57,455 nt of DNA from Branchiostoma floridae (GCF_000003815.2 NC_049981.1:16660290-16717744); one strand, 5' to 3'; counted from the first letter of the stretch, positions 24,986 through 37,744 are shown. The notes: generated from the letters alone by a model not told the origin. Program-made: numbers and translations.

Positions 24986-27900
24986 ATGCCGGCATGGAGG
25001 CGCCTTGTTAATTGTTACTGCATATTGTCTACAATTTCAGTGGGGATAGGTGAGTTTTCTTAACTCTACCAGACTCCGTTGGTCGATGAAAGAAAATAGA
25101 AATTGGCCAAGTCAGAGCAAGGAGGTTAAACCTCCTTGGTCAGAGGAGTCAGTTATATATCAGATAAGTACGATTTGATTTTTGTACATCTATAGCCAAC
25201 TGAATCCCCTGATATATCATACAGTCTATTGGGCCAATTTTGAAAGTTATTTTTCCAGCGCCCTATGAAGTCTGGTAAGTGGCAAGTTGCAATTGTACCT
25301 AAGAAGTTCAATGTGCTAACTCATCTGGCATATTGTTTAATAATGCAATTTTTCCGATGACCTATGGAGTCTGGTAGAGACTAACTTTTTCACCACTTAA
25401 GAAATGAAAGAGGCTCTTATTTTTTACGTTTTTTTTTTACCGATATGATCATCTTTTACTAAACTTCAGGTATTTCCATCGATGACTATGTACGGCACTA
25501 TGAGCCCGTGACCTACAACACAACTGACGTTCACGGCCAAGTTCTTGCCCTCAAGGAAAACAACGACAGCCCAGAAAACAACGACGTTGCGCCAGTGCGG
25601 CTTGATTTTTTCGCCTTCGATAGGTACTTGGTACTTATTTTGTTGCTTTATCAATTGATTACTAAAAGCATTGTCGTCAAACATATGTGGATTTAAAAAA
25701 AATGATGATAGAGCTAGAGGTGTGTTTCATATGTTCTGCCAGGCAGTCATTGACGACGTCATATGAAAGTCCTGTACAGTTAGCTCGTACAGTGTATAAT
25801 TTGATTTGATGCCTCTTTATAAACAAACAAATAAAAATACAACGAATTCCAAAAAATGCACCATATTGTTTTAGGCACTTCAAGTTGAGGCTTTTGCCTG
25901 GCGCAAACGTTCTAGAACATGGTGTCATCGCTAACATCTACAGTTCCAGTGGTGTCAGTTCCAAAACCGTCAATAAGGACATCCTCTTTAAAGGAAACAT
26001 AGAAGGTACATGTACATGGTCACATTTTATTGGTGTTATTTATATTATTGATAACGTCATCATTTAAGTTCTTGGTTCAAAACCAAGAAAAACAAACTTA
26101 GTTCTTAGGTTATTATTTAGTTCTTGGTGCAGAACAAGATAACGTTGCCAATTGCAAGTACCTTCCAACCTTGCGGATCCTACTTCTCACCGCTAGATGG
26201 CGCCACGACAAGAGGAATCCTGTATTGCCCCCCAGTTAGGTTAATGGCTGTACAGAGTATCTATTGGCCTATCATGATGTTCTGCAGCATTCTAAGCTTT
26301 AAACATTGAGTTGCCGGGAAAAAATTGGACTTTGATGTCTAATTTGGGAGCATGAAGAAAATAACATATACTGAAACTAAAACTGAGACTGTACTGCTCT
26401 ATCTATGGAGGCGTATTTGTATAATAAATGTATTAATCTCTTTCCCTCAGATGAAACAGAGTCGGTGGTTCACGGCCACATACACCGGGGAATGTTTAGC
26501 GGCGTTGTCAAGGTCACCAATCGCACCTTCCAAGTGGAACCGGCTGAAAGATACCAGTCCTCGCGAGACTCTCCATCATCGCGAGATTTCCATTCCGTCA
26601 TGTACGACCACGATGACGTCATCAACGGATCACGTTATGACGTCAACGTCTCAATGAACTTCGCATTCGTGGATCACGTGACAAGGCTGCACACGGAAGT
26701 GATTACTTTGCAACCGGAAGTTTTTGACCCCCAACTATCACATTTTGAAGACGACCGTGACAGGAATTTCACGGGACCTCGGAGAAAAGTTTCAGTTTGG
26801 ACAAAAAGCAGGTACAAGTGACAACCCCTTTCTTCCAACTAAAAACTCCAAAATCATGGCTTGCACGTCGAATACAACATACGAGCTAGAGGTTTTCAAA
26901 GGATGCTCTATATTCTAACAAGTGTTGTAATAAAACGTTGGACCGAATTTGTCAAATGGTGTACAATTCATCCGCGTGATAACGGCAAGTACAGGGCTGT
27001 CGAAACTGTAGATTTGACCGACACACATTTTCCCCCGAGAAAGATCAGGGAGGTCACTTGAACCCCAGATGACGACGTGCACCGTCCACGTGGTCGCAGA
27101 TCATCGGTTCTACCGCGTCATCGCCGGAAGTGACGCAGTCAAGGCCATAGCGGAAATGGTGCTGCACATGGAGGAAGCAGACCGGATATTCAGACAGACA
27201 GACTTCGACGAGGACGGAAATGGTACATTCAAAAGTTTAGTACTGAATTATGGTACAAAGATTAAGGAAAGAAATTTAAGGGTCCCTTTAAGCTGAGCTT
27301 TTTTGTTTTTGTTTTTAGATTCTTTTTTACGTCTTCAACACTACCTTTTTACAATACCTTAATGCACCATGCCACTCACTCACTCCGTCGAGCTACATGT
27401 AGCTCGGAGTCTCTACATACCATAAAGATTAAAAGCTCACTGTCCTATACAGTTGAACATGTTTCAAGGCAAAATCTGATTTCATGACGCTTATTAGTGC
27501 TGTTTCACCACGTGTGGACGCCTATAGCACATCACTACCACATTTTAGCACTTTGGTCTGAAAATTCATTAAAGAAAGTTTTTATCGTGTTGGCTGAAAT
27601 TTTTAACCCCACGTAAATTGTAGCCAATAACCCGCCATTTTGTTCGATAAAAACCCTGACTTATAATATATATGATACTGCCCGGAAAGTGAGTTCAGCA
27701 CCAAGGACAGGGAGGGGCGGTAGGTGGTGTAACGGGCGGTAGGGGGCGCTTATACAGGGTTGAGCACCAACTTTCTGCTTCGTCTCACCTTTTTTCTGAA
27801 ATTGAGCATATAAAGTTTCATATAAAAATACAGTTTAGTTATCTCCAACTCAAGACTAGTGCTCTTTCCATGTTACAGGTGACAACGTTGGTTTTTCAAT

Positions 27901-30900
27901 AACCGCGATCTCACTCTACACGGACGAGGAATCTATGGGATACAATCTTGGTGGACACTACCGGAAAGCAGAGGACTACCTGGGCGACTTTTCACGTAAC
28001 GACTTCAACGACTTCTGCCTTGCTATCGCCTTCACGTACCAGGATTTTTCAGGCGTACTCGGGCTAGCCTGGCTCGGGAGCTCGCTGCGCAGAGTGCCAG
28101 GAGGTAACGTTGCAAACTAGTTGTCATGAAACTTCATCTGTATGAGTAAATCAAATATTGAAAAATGAGTTATGTAATTTCACTCACAGAAATTTTTGAC
28201 CAATTCTCTCTAAGCTCTGTCTTCTCCAGCTATCTGACCCGACTCCTGTAGACACGAGACACAACATTAGGTTAACATTCGTTATTGGAAGTGAAGTTGA
28301 GAGTCAAGATGTGCATAGATGATATACAATTTTGATACGGTTTTAAGCGTATTAACAAACATGTGTAATCTTGCATGTCTTACAGTGTTTACACATGGTA
28401 CGGACATGATTGTTAATGCTATTACTATTACTTCTTCTGTTGCTGCTGCTGCTACTTCTACTACTTCTACTACTACTACTAGAAGTGAGACTACTACTAC
28501 TTCTACTGCTATTCCTACGTGTTATATTTGTTTCATCTTGTGACACAAACGAGGCATCTGCCAGAGAAGAGTGCTGGTGATGTCTGACTGGAAGGAGAGA
28601 AGTTTCAACACGGCCATGGTAACCTTTGACCGGCATGGGAGTCAGATGTCCAGGGCAGTGACCATCATCTCAGTAGTCCACGAATTCGGACACGGCTTCG
28701 GCAGTCCGGTGAGGGTCAGTTAGATTTGTCGTATACGACAGGGCTAAGACCAAAACGTTTCAGTGGGGTCGTGTGCTGTAACGGCAGGGTGTTTGGTTCA
28801 CAGCCCGAAGTTCTGGGTTCGAATTTGTTAATATGCCACCGATCTTGAGCCTTTGGGAAAAGTACTTTACACGAGTTTCCTCACTTGTACCAGGTGTACA
28901 CGCTCAGGTGTACCTATCTTCAATAAGGACTGTCCCTCGGGTGGGGCAGTAATGGAGGTTCCGTGCTTGAGGATAGCCACACCTCGAGCACATTAAGACC
29001 CCCCCCCCCCCCTGCTTTTAACGACACGTGCAGGGGGTCCTTCTTGGTGTAAGTAGTTAAAAAAAAGTTCAAAACATACAGTCCTACGCATATATATGGC
29101 CGCACCTGGGGCAAGTGCTTAGATGAATGTCACTGTGTCTTCATAAAGTTGGAATGGCTCCTGTGGACCAAGATATGAGATCACCCGACAATTAGATATC
29201 CACATATATCCACGTTTACATGTATCAAAGATCCATACACTACACTAGGTGTCAGTGTGTAGTGTAAGATAAATCTATCAGTTTGCAATGATTTTGAGAG
29301 AAACATTTGCAACAATACGTATGTAGGGACACTCTGTTTGGAGCTACACAGTCTTTCGGAAGGGGCATAAAATGGGGGGTCCCTTGCTCGAGGAGGTGCC
29401 TTTAGCACATCACGACAACTTCATTAGTCAGATTAGGCACTGGCTGTAATGACACAACAAGGTGAATTATTTGTAATGCTACAACATTTTTGTTTGTAAG
29501 CATGATCCAGAAGAGTGCCGGCCGGGCGGAGCACAGGGAAACTACGTGATGTATCCCTACGCCACTGACGGCAGGAAACCGAACAACGACGACTTCTCGG
29601 TGTGTTCAAAACAGAGTATGAGACCTGTCATGGCTATAAAGGGGATCAGGTGTTTCGAAGGTCTGTTAATTAGATAATGCCACTTTATTTTATCTTTTAA
29701 AATCTTGTGATAGTCGTGGATGCAGGTCTCTTGGAGAGTGAATTTGTGAGTGACGGAAACTGAAAAAAGGATTTACATTGATACATATGAAATGGGTTAC
29801 ATTGCTCCTCTTCTTTATTTGAACGTAGTTCACGAGGGTCCGTTCTGTGGCAACGGCATTCTGGAGGAGGGGGAAGAATGCGATTGTGGGACAGCTGCGG
29901 AATGTGCTGTTCTAGACAGCTGTTGTACTCCCCCTGGAGGCGTCGGCTTTGATCCACAATGTACCTTCAAGCGTCACGAGGGAAAAGTCTGCAGGTCAAT
30001 TTATTGCATCTAATTACATTACATTTGTTGTCCTAAAATACGCTTTTGGGGTCTGTGCTCCAAATTCCTTTTTTTTTCGCCATCAGAGAGCCTTTCTAGA
30101 TAGCTTGTTTCTACTGCAAACAGTTATATAAGGAACTGCATTGTCACATTTTGGGCTGTTATATGAATTCTTTGTGCCTTCACAGGTGACCGCCGTTTTG
30201 AGGGGGGGGGGGTGGGGGGCGGGGGTATCCCACCTGCGGCTATGATTTCTTCCAAGCCATCAACCAATATAGAAAAGTTGTTGTGCATATTTTCATATTT
30301 CATATTTTGTGGGAAAATAAATTATTCATGTTGCCTGTAATTTGTAATATCAAGTCGTGAAGACATGCGACAGACTTGCAACAGTACATGTATTTTGCAC
30401 ATTTCAATGAGAACGAACCTACAGAGAAGTACAGTAAATATCATGATCAAAACGCATCACATTTATGAATGTTGGCGAAGGCAGTTTTGAATCTGACGAG
30501 TACCAAGTCTAAATATAGCTTTATATTTGTTTTCCCCAGCCCACTACTGTTTCCGTGCTGTGATGCTGCCTGTCATGTCGTCCCCCACCAGAACCGTACG
30601 TGTGCAGAGGCCACAGAGTGCAGTGAGCACGCCGTCTGTACATATCCTTTCCACGGACACTATAGCTGATTCATGTTTTGCTATGCATGTTTAGATGTGT
30701 CACAGTCAGTGCCAATCCTATCCCCGACTCTTTTAATTCATTCCTCTCTTCTTTGTTTCGTTTATTGTTTGTATTGCATACCCAGTAAATCATGATTCAT
30801 AAATATGATACCTGGACCGCGATAACTTTCGATACGGGTGTTCGGACGAGGTAAAAACTTCGGTTATCACACGGGCTTCTATAGAAATCGAACACACCTC

Positions 30901-33900
30901 GAGTACGCCGTGTGAACCTCAGGTGATACAGAGTACACCGTGTTTTATTCTGATAACGCATGTGTCAAGCAGCCGCCCCGGTTTACGTAATTACCGGCCT
31001 GCGATCCGTCCTTCCTGCGGTTGCGTTTCCGCTGGACAGCCGTTACCAGCAAATCAAGTTGCGGCCAAGAAACAAACGAAAAAAAAAAAGATCTGACATG
31101 TATGAAATAACGTTCAGTGTTGATCTTTAACCTGTTAACACTGGAGACAGCCTTTTCTGCCCCCCTCCCCACCACCTTCCAAACGGAACCCTCTGTAGCG
31201 ATGGGTCCAGAGTCTGCCATGGCGGGGCGTGTGTGGAGAGCGTTTGTTCTCACTTGGGTTTGGAAGAGTGTTTCTGTGAGGGAAGTGTGCAAGAGATGTG
31301 CTATGTATGCTGCCAGGTTGGTACCACTTTCAGTTTTTATTTAGATTCTTTAACATTCTTTAAAAAAGCTGAGGCATTTGGCTTTGAATGTTTCTTGAGT
31401 TCTCTTAAGGATCATGATTCAAACACAAGTTCTTCCATAAGCCTTTACTCTCAACAAAAATGTTCCAAAGTGTCAACTTTGTCGCACGACACAATATATG
31501 ATTTTATTCATTAATTTGCTTTACATCATATTATGTCATTTAAAACCAGTGGTTTCCAAAATAAAGCATTTACAAAGAAACTCCCTATGGTACAAAACAT
31601 TAATCAATCTATTTCTAACAGACTGAGGACGGACATTGTGTCAGTAGCGTGTCTCTCGGTCTTGGAGACCCCTCTGGTACCCATCTTGTGAGAGGACCTG
31701 GAAGCATTTGTAATGATTACAAAGGTGAGAAACGTGTTAACAAGCACAATCATGGTACAATATAATGTTATTTATCAGAAAATTATTTACGGTACAGCTA
31801 GTACTATATGATGTAAAATATCTAAAGCATTTCCTGTACAGGTTTAGAGGTCTCAATTTGAATTCGAACACTCTGTTTGCCATGGTTTCAAAGACTGTTT
31901 AATCCATGAACACCAAGATATCATAAACTTCTGATTTCAACAGTGCTGCGAAATTCAGGTTCCGCAAATTCAGTTTGTTCATTTAGTTTATTAGAATTCG
32001 CCAAACGTGTGGGTGGGGTAAGACAAGGTGTGTAATCATTTCAATGACTCTCATCAAAGCATATTATAAAGTTACAATAAACAAACAAAACAATAGATAA
32101 TTGGTCATCTACCGTATGCAACAAACGCAGCTACATGCACCGTTACAAAACATTTACATCATAAACAACGACATAAACGACAAGGAAACACATTGTCAGC
32201 AATCTACAGTGTTCTTAGTGCGTGGGACGAGGCGTATTTACAGACAGTTGTACAAGTGCAGAGACTGCAGTCAGTTAGAAAGTTACGTTAGATGAAGTTA
32301 GAGCGATTTGTATTTGTCATGTGTTATTGAGACCGTTGTTTCAGGTTACTGTACCCAGGATGGCCGCTGTGTGCGGGTGGATAGCGAAGGTCTGCTCAAC
32401 AGACTCAACAACATGTTCAGCACTGATGGGAGGGGTAGTGTTGGCTGGTGGCTGAGGAACTACTGGTTTGCTTATTTCTTTATACGTTTTTGAAAGCTCT
32501 TTCAAGCCATGATATAAAGAAGCAAAGTGGAAGTGATTTAGATTCTGTATGCTCCCTAATTGCTTCCTTTGCAGTAGTCTCTTAAGTCTTTATAAACAAC
32601 GAACCGTTCTTGTCAAACACCATAGGGAAAAAATAGAACATCTGCTCTATTTCGTACACTTCGATCTGAAACTAGCGTTGTTTCAGAACATGGGACGGGG
32701 CTTATGGTGTTCTAAGGGACTGGTCTTACCGTGAATCTGTGACATTCTGTAGGTACTACGGAGTCCTGGCCATTGCTGGGTTTGCACTGGTCGTAGGAAT
32801 CTTGCGAGCTGCACTCAAGTAAGTTTTTAGTAAACTTAAGGTTCTAGACTTGAAAACTAGATGTTTGCTGTGAGTCTTCCAAAAAATGCCACAACCCTCT
32901 GACTACATGACTTGGGCGCCTACGATAGATTTTATATTCAGTAGTAGCTTTTGTTAACGTTTTCCGGTGCCTAACTCAGGCTTTCAATATTTGAGTGGTG
33001 TCGTTGCAAGGCCCGGTGGCTAGGCTAACTGACACGAGAAAGAAGGTCACCAGTTGGATTTCTGGTAATTCTGGCTGGACGTTGTGTCCTTGGGAAAGGC
33101 AGTTAACACAACTTCGCTAACACAGCACGGTCAGTCATAAAATTGCTAACCTGTCCTGACTTCGGTTGGAGGTAAGATACTGTGGAATGAGAAGGTGGGA
33201 CTCCACATCACAATACCGTGCCCCAGACACAGTGGATAACAACCCACTGCCTCTACGGCCTGAAAGACTATGGGACCTTTGCGCCCACCTTGCCTTTTTA
33301 CACCAGGAGGCGTATTGCTGACACAGCTAGAGACCAACAGGCGAACAGGTTACAGGCCCTGACTGTGGAGGCACATAGACAGATCAAGCTGCTGGACGAG
33401 AAACTGCGAGAATTGGAGACTGATCACGACAATGACGTCACTCCTGGAGAGACTTTGAGCCTGTCTCCGGAGCTGAGTGAGTGTGAAGGTTCAGGTCTCA
33501 TACCTCGATTAGACAGTACAATTGGATTCAATCTTAACACACATTTTATTCCTGCAAATCCAATAAAGACACACATGTTCGTACTAGGCAATAAACGAAT
33601 GTCACCCAAATCTATTTTGTACTGATTGTTAATAACTTTATCGATCAGTTCAATGGACGATTTCTTTTGATATTATATGCTTATTTGTGTATGTTATCAT
33701 CAACAGCAATTGTTAAGATCATATGTATTATTACAGTTTGTGGAATGACCCACAAAAGTCTTTGTAGATTGATTAGTCATCTCTATTTTTTATCTTTTGC
33801 CTGCTCTTACTGAATGATTTGTTGTTGTTTTTTATGCGCAAATAATTCTAAGGTAATCGAGTGTTAGATATCCAAGTGTTTAAGACAATATTGAGAAGGC

Positions 33901-34702
33901 CTCTGTTAATGTTTTTTATGTGGCGGTGTTATGGCACCCGGAGGAATTATATAGAGAGTTGATGTTATACCGAACAGTGGATTGTTCTTTCACATCTTCT
34001 TATTCGACTTTTGGATGGACTTTGGCATTCTACAACATTAGTAAATGTTTCCCAATATTTTATTTACCACTTTACGGCATGTAACGTTATTTACTTATTT
34101 TTTAGCTGCTTTGTACGATTAACAGTATTGACAATAAAAACATAACCTCTCATACTTCCACCGGGTGCCATAACACCGACACATCAACAAACGTTATTAT
34201 AGAGGCCTTCTCATGATTATCTTAAACACCTGAGTATCTGTAGTGTAACGTTATATTTCCTGAAGATTATACTGATGGTTCATTGGTACATCATTTTTAA
34301 TCACTTTCGTGTATTGTTCTCATATATTATGGCACCTGGTGGAATTATAAAATTTGATGTAATATGCTTGCACATGATGGACTCAACATTGCTTTAACAA
34401 CAAACAAACTACGTTAGAGCTGTTTCGAGTGGGCAAAGCTGCTACCGGAAGTTAAGGTTAAGAGTTAATTTTCTTTTTTTTTCTTTTTTTTCATCACAGC
34501 ACATGCCGTCAGTCGAATGAGCGCTCTATTCCCTACGACCAAGCGTTCTTTGCTTCTAGAGAGCATTATGGGGTGTGATGACGAGGAAACCACCGTTCGC
34601 AATCTCCTGGCTCTAGGACATCCAATGAGAAGTCAGACAGGTGTGACGTCACAAAGAGCAATAATGGAAAACGGCACGATCGTCAAGAGTGTAAACTGTT
34701 GA
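24986..34702 (+). CDS. ADAM10: ADAM10-like membrane metalloprotease-disintegrin, complete, 16 exons
   Basis: Predicted type I membrane sheddase. Exons: 24986-25049, 25470-25623, 25875-26005, 26451-26811, 27053-27222, 27879-28103, 28554-28708, 29501-29660, 29829-29994, 30540-30641, 31142-31316, 31622-31724, 32345-32465, 32753-32818, 33307-33476, 34500-34702. Phases match throughout, giving 2526 nt and 841 residues (human ADAM10 is 748). Order: signal peptide (1-21); prodomain with YVRHYE and VEPAERY, as in ADAM10; catalytic domain with zinc motif HEFGHGFGSPH (411-421, split by an intron before the last His) and Met-turn NYVMYPYAT; disintegrin CGNGILEEGEECDCG; Cys-rich part with GLEECFC and CYVCC; a TM helix of about 20 residues (exon 14); and a 120-residue tail. 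The tail is longer than in vertebrate ADAM10. It belongs with ADAM10 rather than ADAM17 because of the YVRHYE, VEPAERY and GLEEC blocks. The acceptor at 27053 is the least certain junction. Confidence 0.92.
25118..25138. mobile_element. 21-bp palindrome, CAAGGAGGTT family, with 7-bp TSD
   Basis: CAAGGAGGTT, one central base, then AACCTCCTTG. GTCAGAG occurs directly on both sides (25111-25117 and 25139-25145). It sits in the first intron of the ADAM10-like gene and is the shortest of the three intact copies. Confidence 0.75.
28419..28510 (+). repeat. (TACTTC / CTA)n trinucleotide tract
   Basis: Interrupted TGCTGC, TACTTC and TACTAC units in the ADAM10-like intron just before the exon carrying the zinc motif. 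Non-coding. Confidence 0.8.
28768..28930 (+). repeat. tRNA-derived SINE
   Basis: Box B-like GGGTTCGAATTTG is followed by TTTGGGAAAAGTACTTTACACGAG, split by small changes, and CACTTGTACCAGGTGTA. The same body follows the heads at 33003 and 35337. Located in an ADAM10-like intron. Confidence 0.55.
30642..31141 (+). other. ADAM10: Putative U12-type AT-AC intron in the ADAM10-like gene
   Basis: The intron begins ATATCCTTTCC, the near-invariant minor-spliceosome 5' site, and ends GTTAACAC. A branch-like TCTTTAAC puts its A about 11 nt before the 3' end, within the usual 10-16 nt. Removing exactly these 500 nt joins GCVGTC TGT AC to T GGA GAC and gives AVCTGDSLFCP. This aligns without gaps to the CNGFTALCP region of vertebrate ADAM10 and keeps its cysteines. 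The only GT available nearby (30638) would lose a conserved Cys. Confidence 0.75.
33003..33290 (+). repeat. tRNA-derived SINE abutting an ADAM10-like acceptor
   Basis: It begins near GGCCCGGTGGCTAGGCTAAC, continues with CCTTGGGAAAGGCAGTTAACAC and ends near ATACCGTGCCCCAGACACAG and GGGACCTTTGCG. It finishes about 15-20 nt before the CACCAG acceptor of the 33307-33476 exon, so the SINE lies very close to, or partly supplies, the polypyrimidine region. Confidence 0.5.
33865..34241. mobile_element. Miniature inverted-repeat element, AGATAYC ends, possible AGTGT TSD
   Basis: The left end TAGATATCCAAGTGTTTAAG is mirrored at the right as CTTAAACACCTGAGTATCTG. Inverted similarity extends about 80 bp inward, through GAGAAGGCCTCT and GGTGTTATGGCACCCGG. 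AGTGT flanks both ends (33860-33864 and 34242-34246). It lies in the last ADAM10-like intron. A related inner block recurs at about 34327-34365 and a lone end at 104-135. Confidence 0.6.
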
Positions 34703-35336
34703 TACAAACCGTAAGAAATTTGACCTTAAACATGCCCCTGATTTCATTGCGTAACCGTTGCTAATGGGTTTCGTTTATGAAAGTAAGTAACGTGACTTCT
34801 ACACGCATTTTTCTCAATTGTCCAATTCACTAAGCACTACTTCCAATTAAAAACCAGGTGAACAACTGACTGTACTCTTCATAATTGCTGACGGGAGAAC
34901 AATTATAAGTCACTGTATTCGCAACTAAGCTTTCCCTGACCACGACTTTCATCAGAAAACCCGTATCTTGGAGAGATTTTGAGGGACTTTATTTGAAACT
35001 TCTATCGGCAATTTGCGAGATTCATTATTGGGGATCATGGAAATATTTTTCAGTCTCTGGGCGTTGGCCCGTTACATTAATTAACAGCGACAACCGTTCA
35101 TTGTGTGGGTATGTTATACAATTTTAGATATGGTACATACTGCTTGGCACTCGGCACTTACCGGGAAAGGGTACTGTAATGAAGTTGAATACACAGCACT
35201 ACAACCCCGATGCCTACTTATGTAACCCTGTGTGACCCAAGGGCTAAAGAATCGGAGATAAGCACCGTCATGGCCCTGTGCACCTAAAAGATTTTATAAA
35301 ACGCTATACCTTAACTCCTACGGTGGTGTCTATTGG

Positions 35337-35500
35337 TATTGCTAGGCTAGCAGACACAGGGCCAAGATGTCAAGGATTCGATTCCTGGCTAGACATAATG
35401 TCCTTGAGAAACACACTTTACTTCCCTCACTCCACCCAGGTGAAAGGCGGTGAAAGGACAGGGTAAAACTTCATCTCCCAATACCGTGCCTAAGGCGCAA
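35337..35500 (+). repeat. tRNA-derived SINE
   Basis: TTGCTAGGCTAGCAGACACA (box A region), GGATTCGATTCCTGGC (box B), then GTCCTTGAGAAACACACTTTA and CCTCACTCCACCCAGGTGAA, the body shared with the SINEs at 28768 and 33003. Confidence 0.6.
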
Positions 35501-35520
35501 TTTACACTTGTTTCTTGAAT

Positions 35521-35574
35521 CTGTAGTACGACACATCGTAGTCTACTACTGGACTACGATGTGTAGTACTACAG
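35521..35574. repeat. Inverted repeat: 23-bp arms, 8-nt loop, one mismatch
   Basis: Arms 35521-35543 and 35552-35574 (CTGTAGTAC, ACACATCGTAGTC and complement) differ at one position. The loop is TACTACTG. No flanking direct repeat was seen. Confidence 0.85.
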
Positions 35575-36904
35575 TTAAAACTAGAGTTCGGAATTGGACA
35601 CCACTGCCCTCCCCTAGCCTCCATATCAGGCTCTCTAACTTACCAAAATAACATAAAATACGCGGCAAGGCACAGCCTTTTTTAAAAAGATTTCTTGTTT
35701 ACTTTGTACTGGGTCGCTTGTGCCGCCGGCCCGTGGACACAAGATGACCAGCCAAAAGTGTTTGATGAGAAAGAAAGACAAAAAACGCCCAGAAAACCTG
35801 CTAAAGAGGCTACTGACCCTACGGCCTCAGAAAGCTATTGAACTTCTTTTGCCCTTTTCTGTACCTTATTACAAACAGTCACGCATTGAACATGTGATTC
35901 ATGTGCTTTACTGTATTTCTGCGTGGTACATTTCAGAGGTAAATACAATAGACACTCACAGCAAACATAGATTGATGATTATACTAAATCAGTAAGTAGA
36001 ACTCCCTATTACCGAATTATCCGTCACCACAATAAGAAAAACATCAGAGATATGTTATGTAGCTTTGAAGACCATAACAAACTTAATGAGGACATTATAT
36101 GGTATTTTTCTGTCAAAGATAAGACTTTGATGCAATTGTAAATTCAGTACATATATGATTATAACCTATTTACCCGCCGAGCGGCTTCGCCTACTCGGGG
36201 GCTTTTTCGATGGTTACCGGTCGCCGAGAAGACGTTATGTCCCCATAAACAACGAGGAAAAGGCGGGTTATTAACATTATTATGTTGAAATACCAAAGTG
36301 AAAAGTTGAAATATCAAAGTGAGCAGCAAGCACTATTGGTCGATCAGTAATATGCGGGTTTTCTCTACATCAACAGATACTTTTGATATTAGGGCTGTAT
36401 ACCCGGTACGAATGGAGGCTTGTGATTTAATAAAATTGCGAAAAAAACACCGTTAGTAAACAAAAAATTAAAGTGTAAAAGTGGTCAATATGGAGTAATA
36501 TTGACCGGAGCAAAATGGAGTCTCCCGATCCCCCATCCCCCTTGCTGTATGCCAATTTGCTGTAGCCGTTTCTCCAATGGTCACCAAGATAGCAGTCAGC
36601 CAGTGGTTGCTGTTCACCTGATGCAAATTATGAAAATATTTTAGAGTTATGTGTCTTGTATAAAATGCTTTGATCGTGACATGACCAAATAAAGTTTGTT
36701 CCTACACAGCACAATTTGTATATGTCCTCTTATATATATCAGGTAGAACCCCGGGTGTATCGGCCTGCGGTCCGTCCTGTCCGCTCTCGTAATGTATCTG
36801 CTTAGAGATTTGGTAGCCGCCACATTGCATATTATAGCACAGAATTACTTTCTACCCTAATCCCAATTATGCTACAGTCCCATTTGAAAAGGTCCCTTTC
36901 AGCT

Positions 36905-37140
36905 GTAAGTCTACGGGCTGATTTTTCTGCACTTTCGGGCGTGGCCGCTACGTGGCACGGTTTGACACCTTGTGACTATTTTGGGCCCCGTATTGGAATT
37001 TGGTAACTCGCAGTTACAATCTGGAGCCTGGCGACAAATAGACTGCCCATGAAAGCACTGAAAGGTTCCTCCCCCCAGTTTTCGGCAGTCCACCGGGACA
37101 ATTTAGTGGCATCGGGGCTCCCTGTGGGCACCGCGAAGCA
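36905..37140. repeat. Dispersed GC-rich repeat
   Basis: ACGGGCTG, then GCACTTTCGGGCGTG, GGCAGTC and GGGGCTCCCTGTGGGCACC. The first motifs recur in the same order at 44275-44480. Its class is unknown. Confidence 0.45.
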
Positions 37141-37586
37141 AACGGTACCGTGGCATTAGTGTCCCTGTCCCTGTCATGTCAGTTTGCAACCTGCTCGGTT
37201 AGACTGGCCTTGGACTGGCTTACCTCCGATGTAAATGGCACACTTGCTTTATTTAACATTTCTGATGCCACAGACCCTCTCCTCACCACAGGCCGACAGA
37301 ACAGAAACCTACAGGGACAAAAGAAGGTTCTCTTCAGTATCCATATGACCTTATAATTCCCGGCTCCACGTTTTCGTCGAGCTGATGAGTGTAGACAATC
37401 GGGACGCTATGTGCTCCTGGAGGTTAGATATCCAAGTAAAAATATTCAAATGCTGGACAGGCAAGATTACATATTCTTTTTAATAATACACCTCAAATCT
37501 GCAACAGCCTGCTTAAGCTCAAAGGCTCACAGGGACTACCCCCGTACCAAACATAATGATTATCGCAATCCTTCCAGAGGTTCGCA

Positions 37587-37686
37587 NNNNNNNNNNNNNN
37601 NNNNNNNNNNNNNNNNNNNNNNNNNNNNNNNNNNNNNNNNNNNNNNNNNNNNNNNNNNNNNNNNNNNNNNNNNNNNNNNNNNNNNN
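37587..37686. other. Assembly gap (100 N)
   Basis: Exactly 100 N, the usual placeholder for a gap of unknown size. It interrupts the LINE relic to its right. Confidence 0.99.
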
Positions 37687-37744
37687 AAACGAAAATCACA
37701 CAAGCAAGCGGCCCTCACTATATGTATTAAATTGGATGAGGGCG

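Noticed and set aside
26861-27061. Open frame just upstream of ADAM10-like exon 5
   Set aside because: It lies in the intron between 26811 and 27053; the splice join of exons 4 and 5 explains the conserved protein without it.
28352-28636. Ser-rich minus-strand open frame
   Set aside because: Arises from the trinucleotide tract and overlaps the antisense of the zinc-motif exon.
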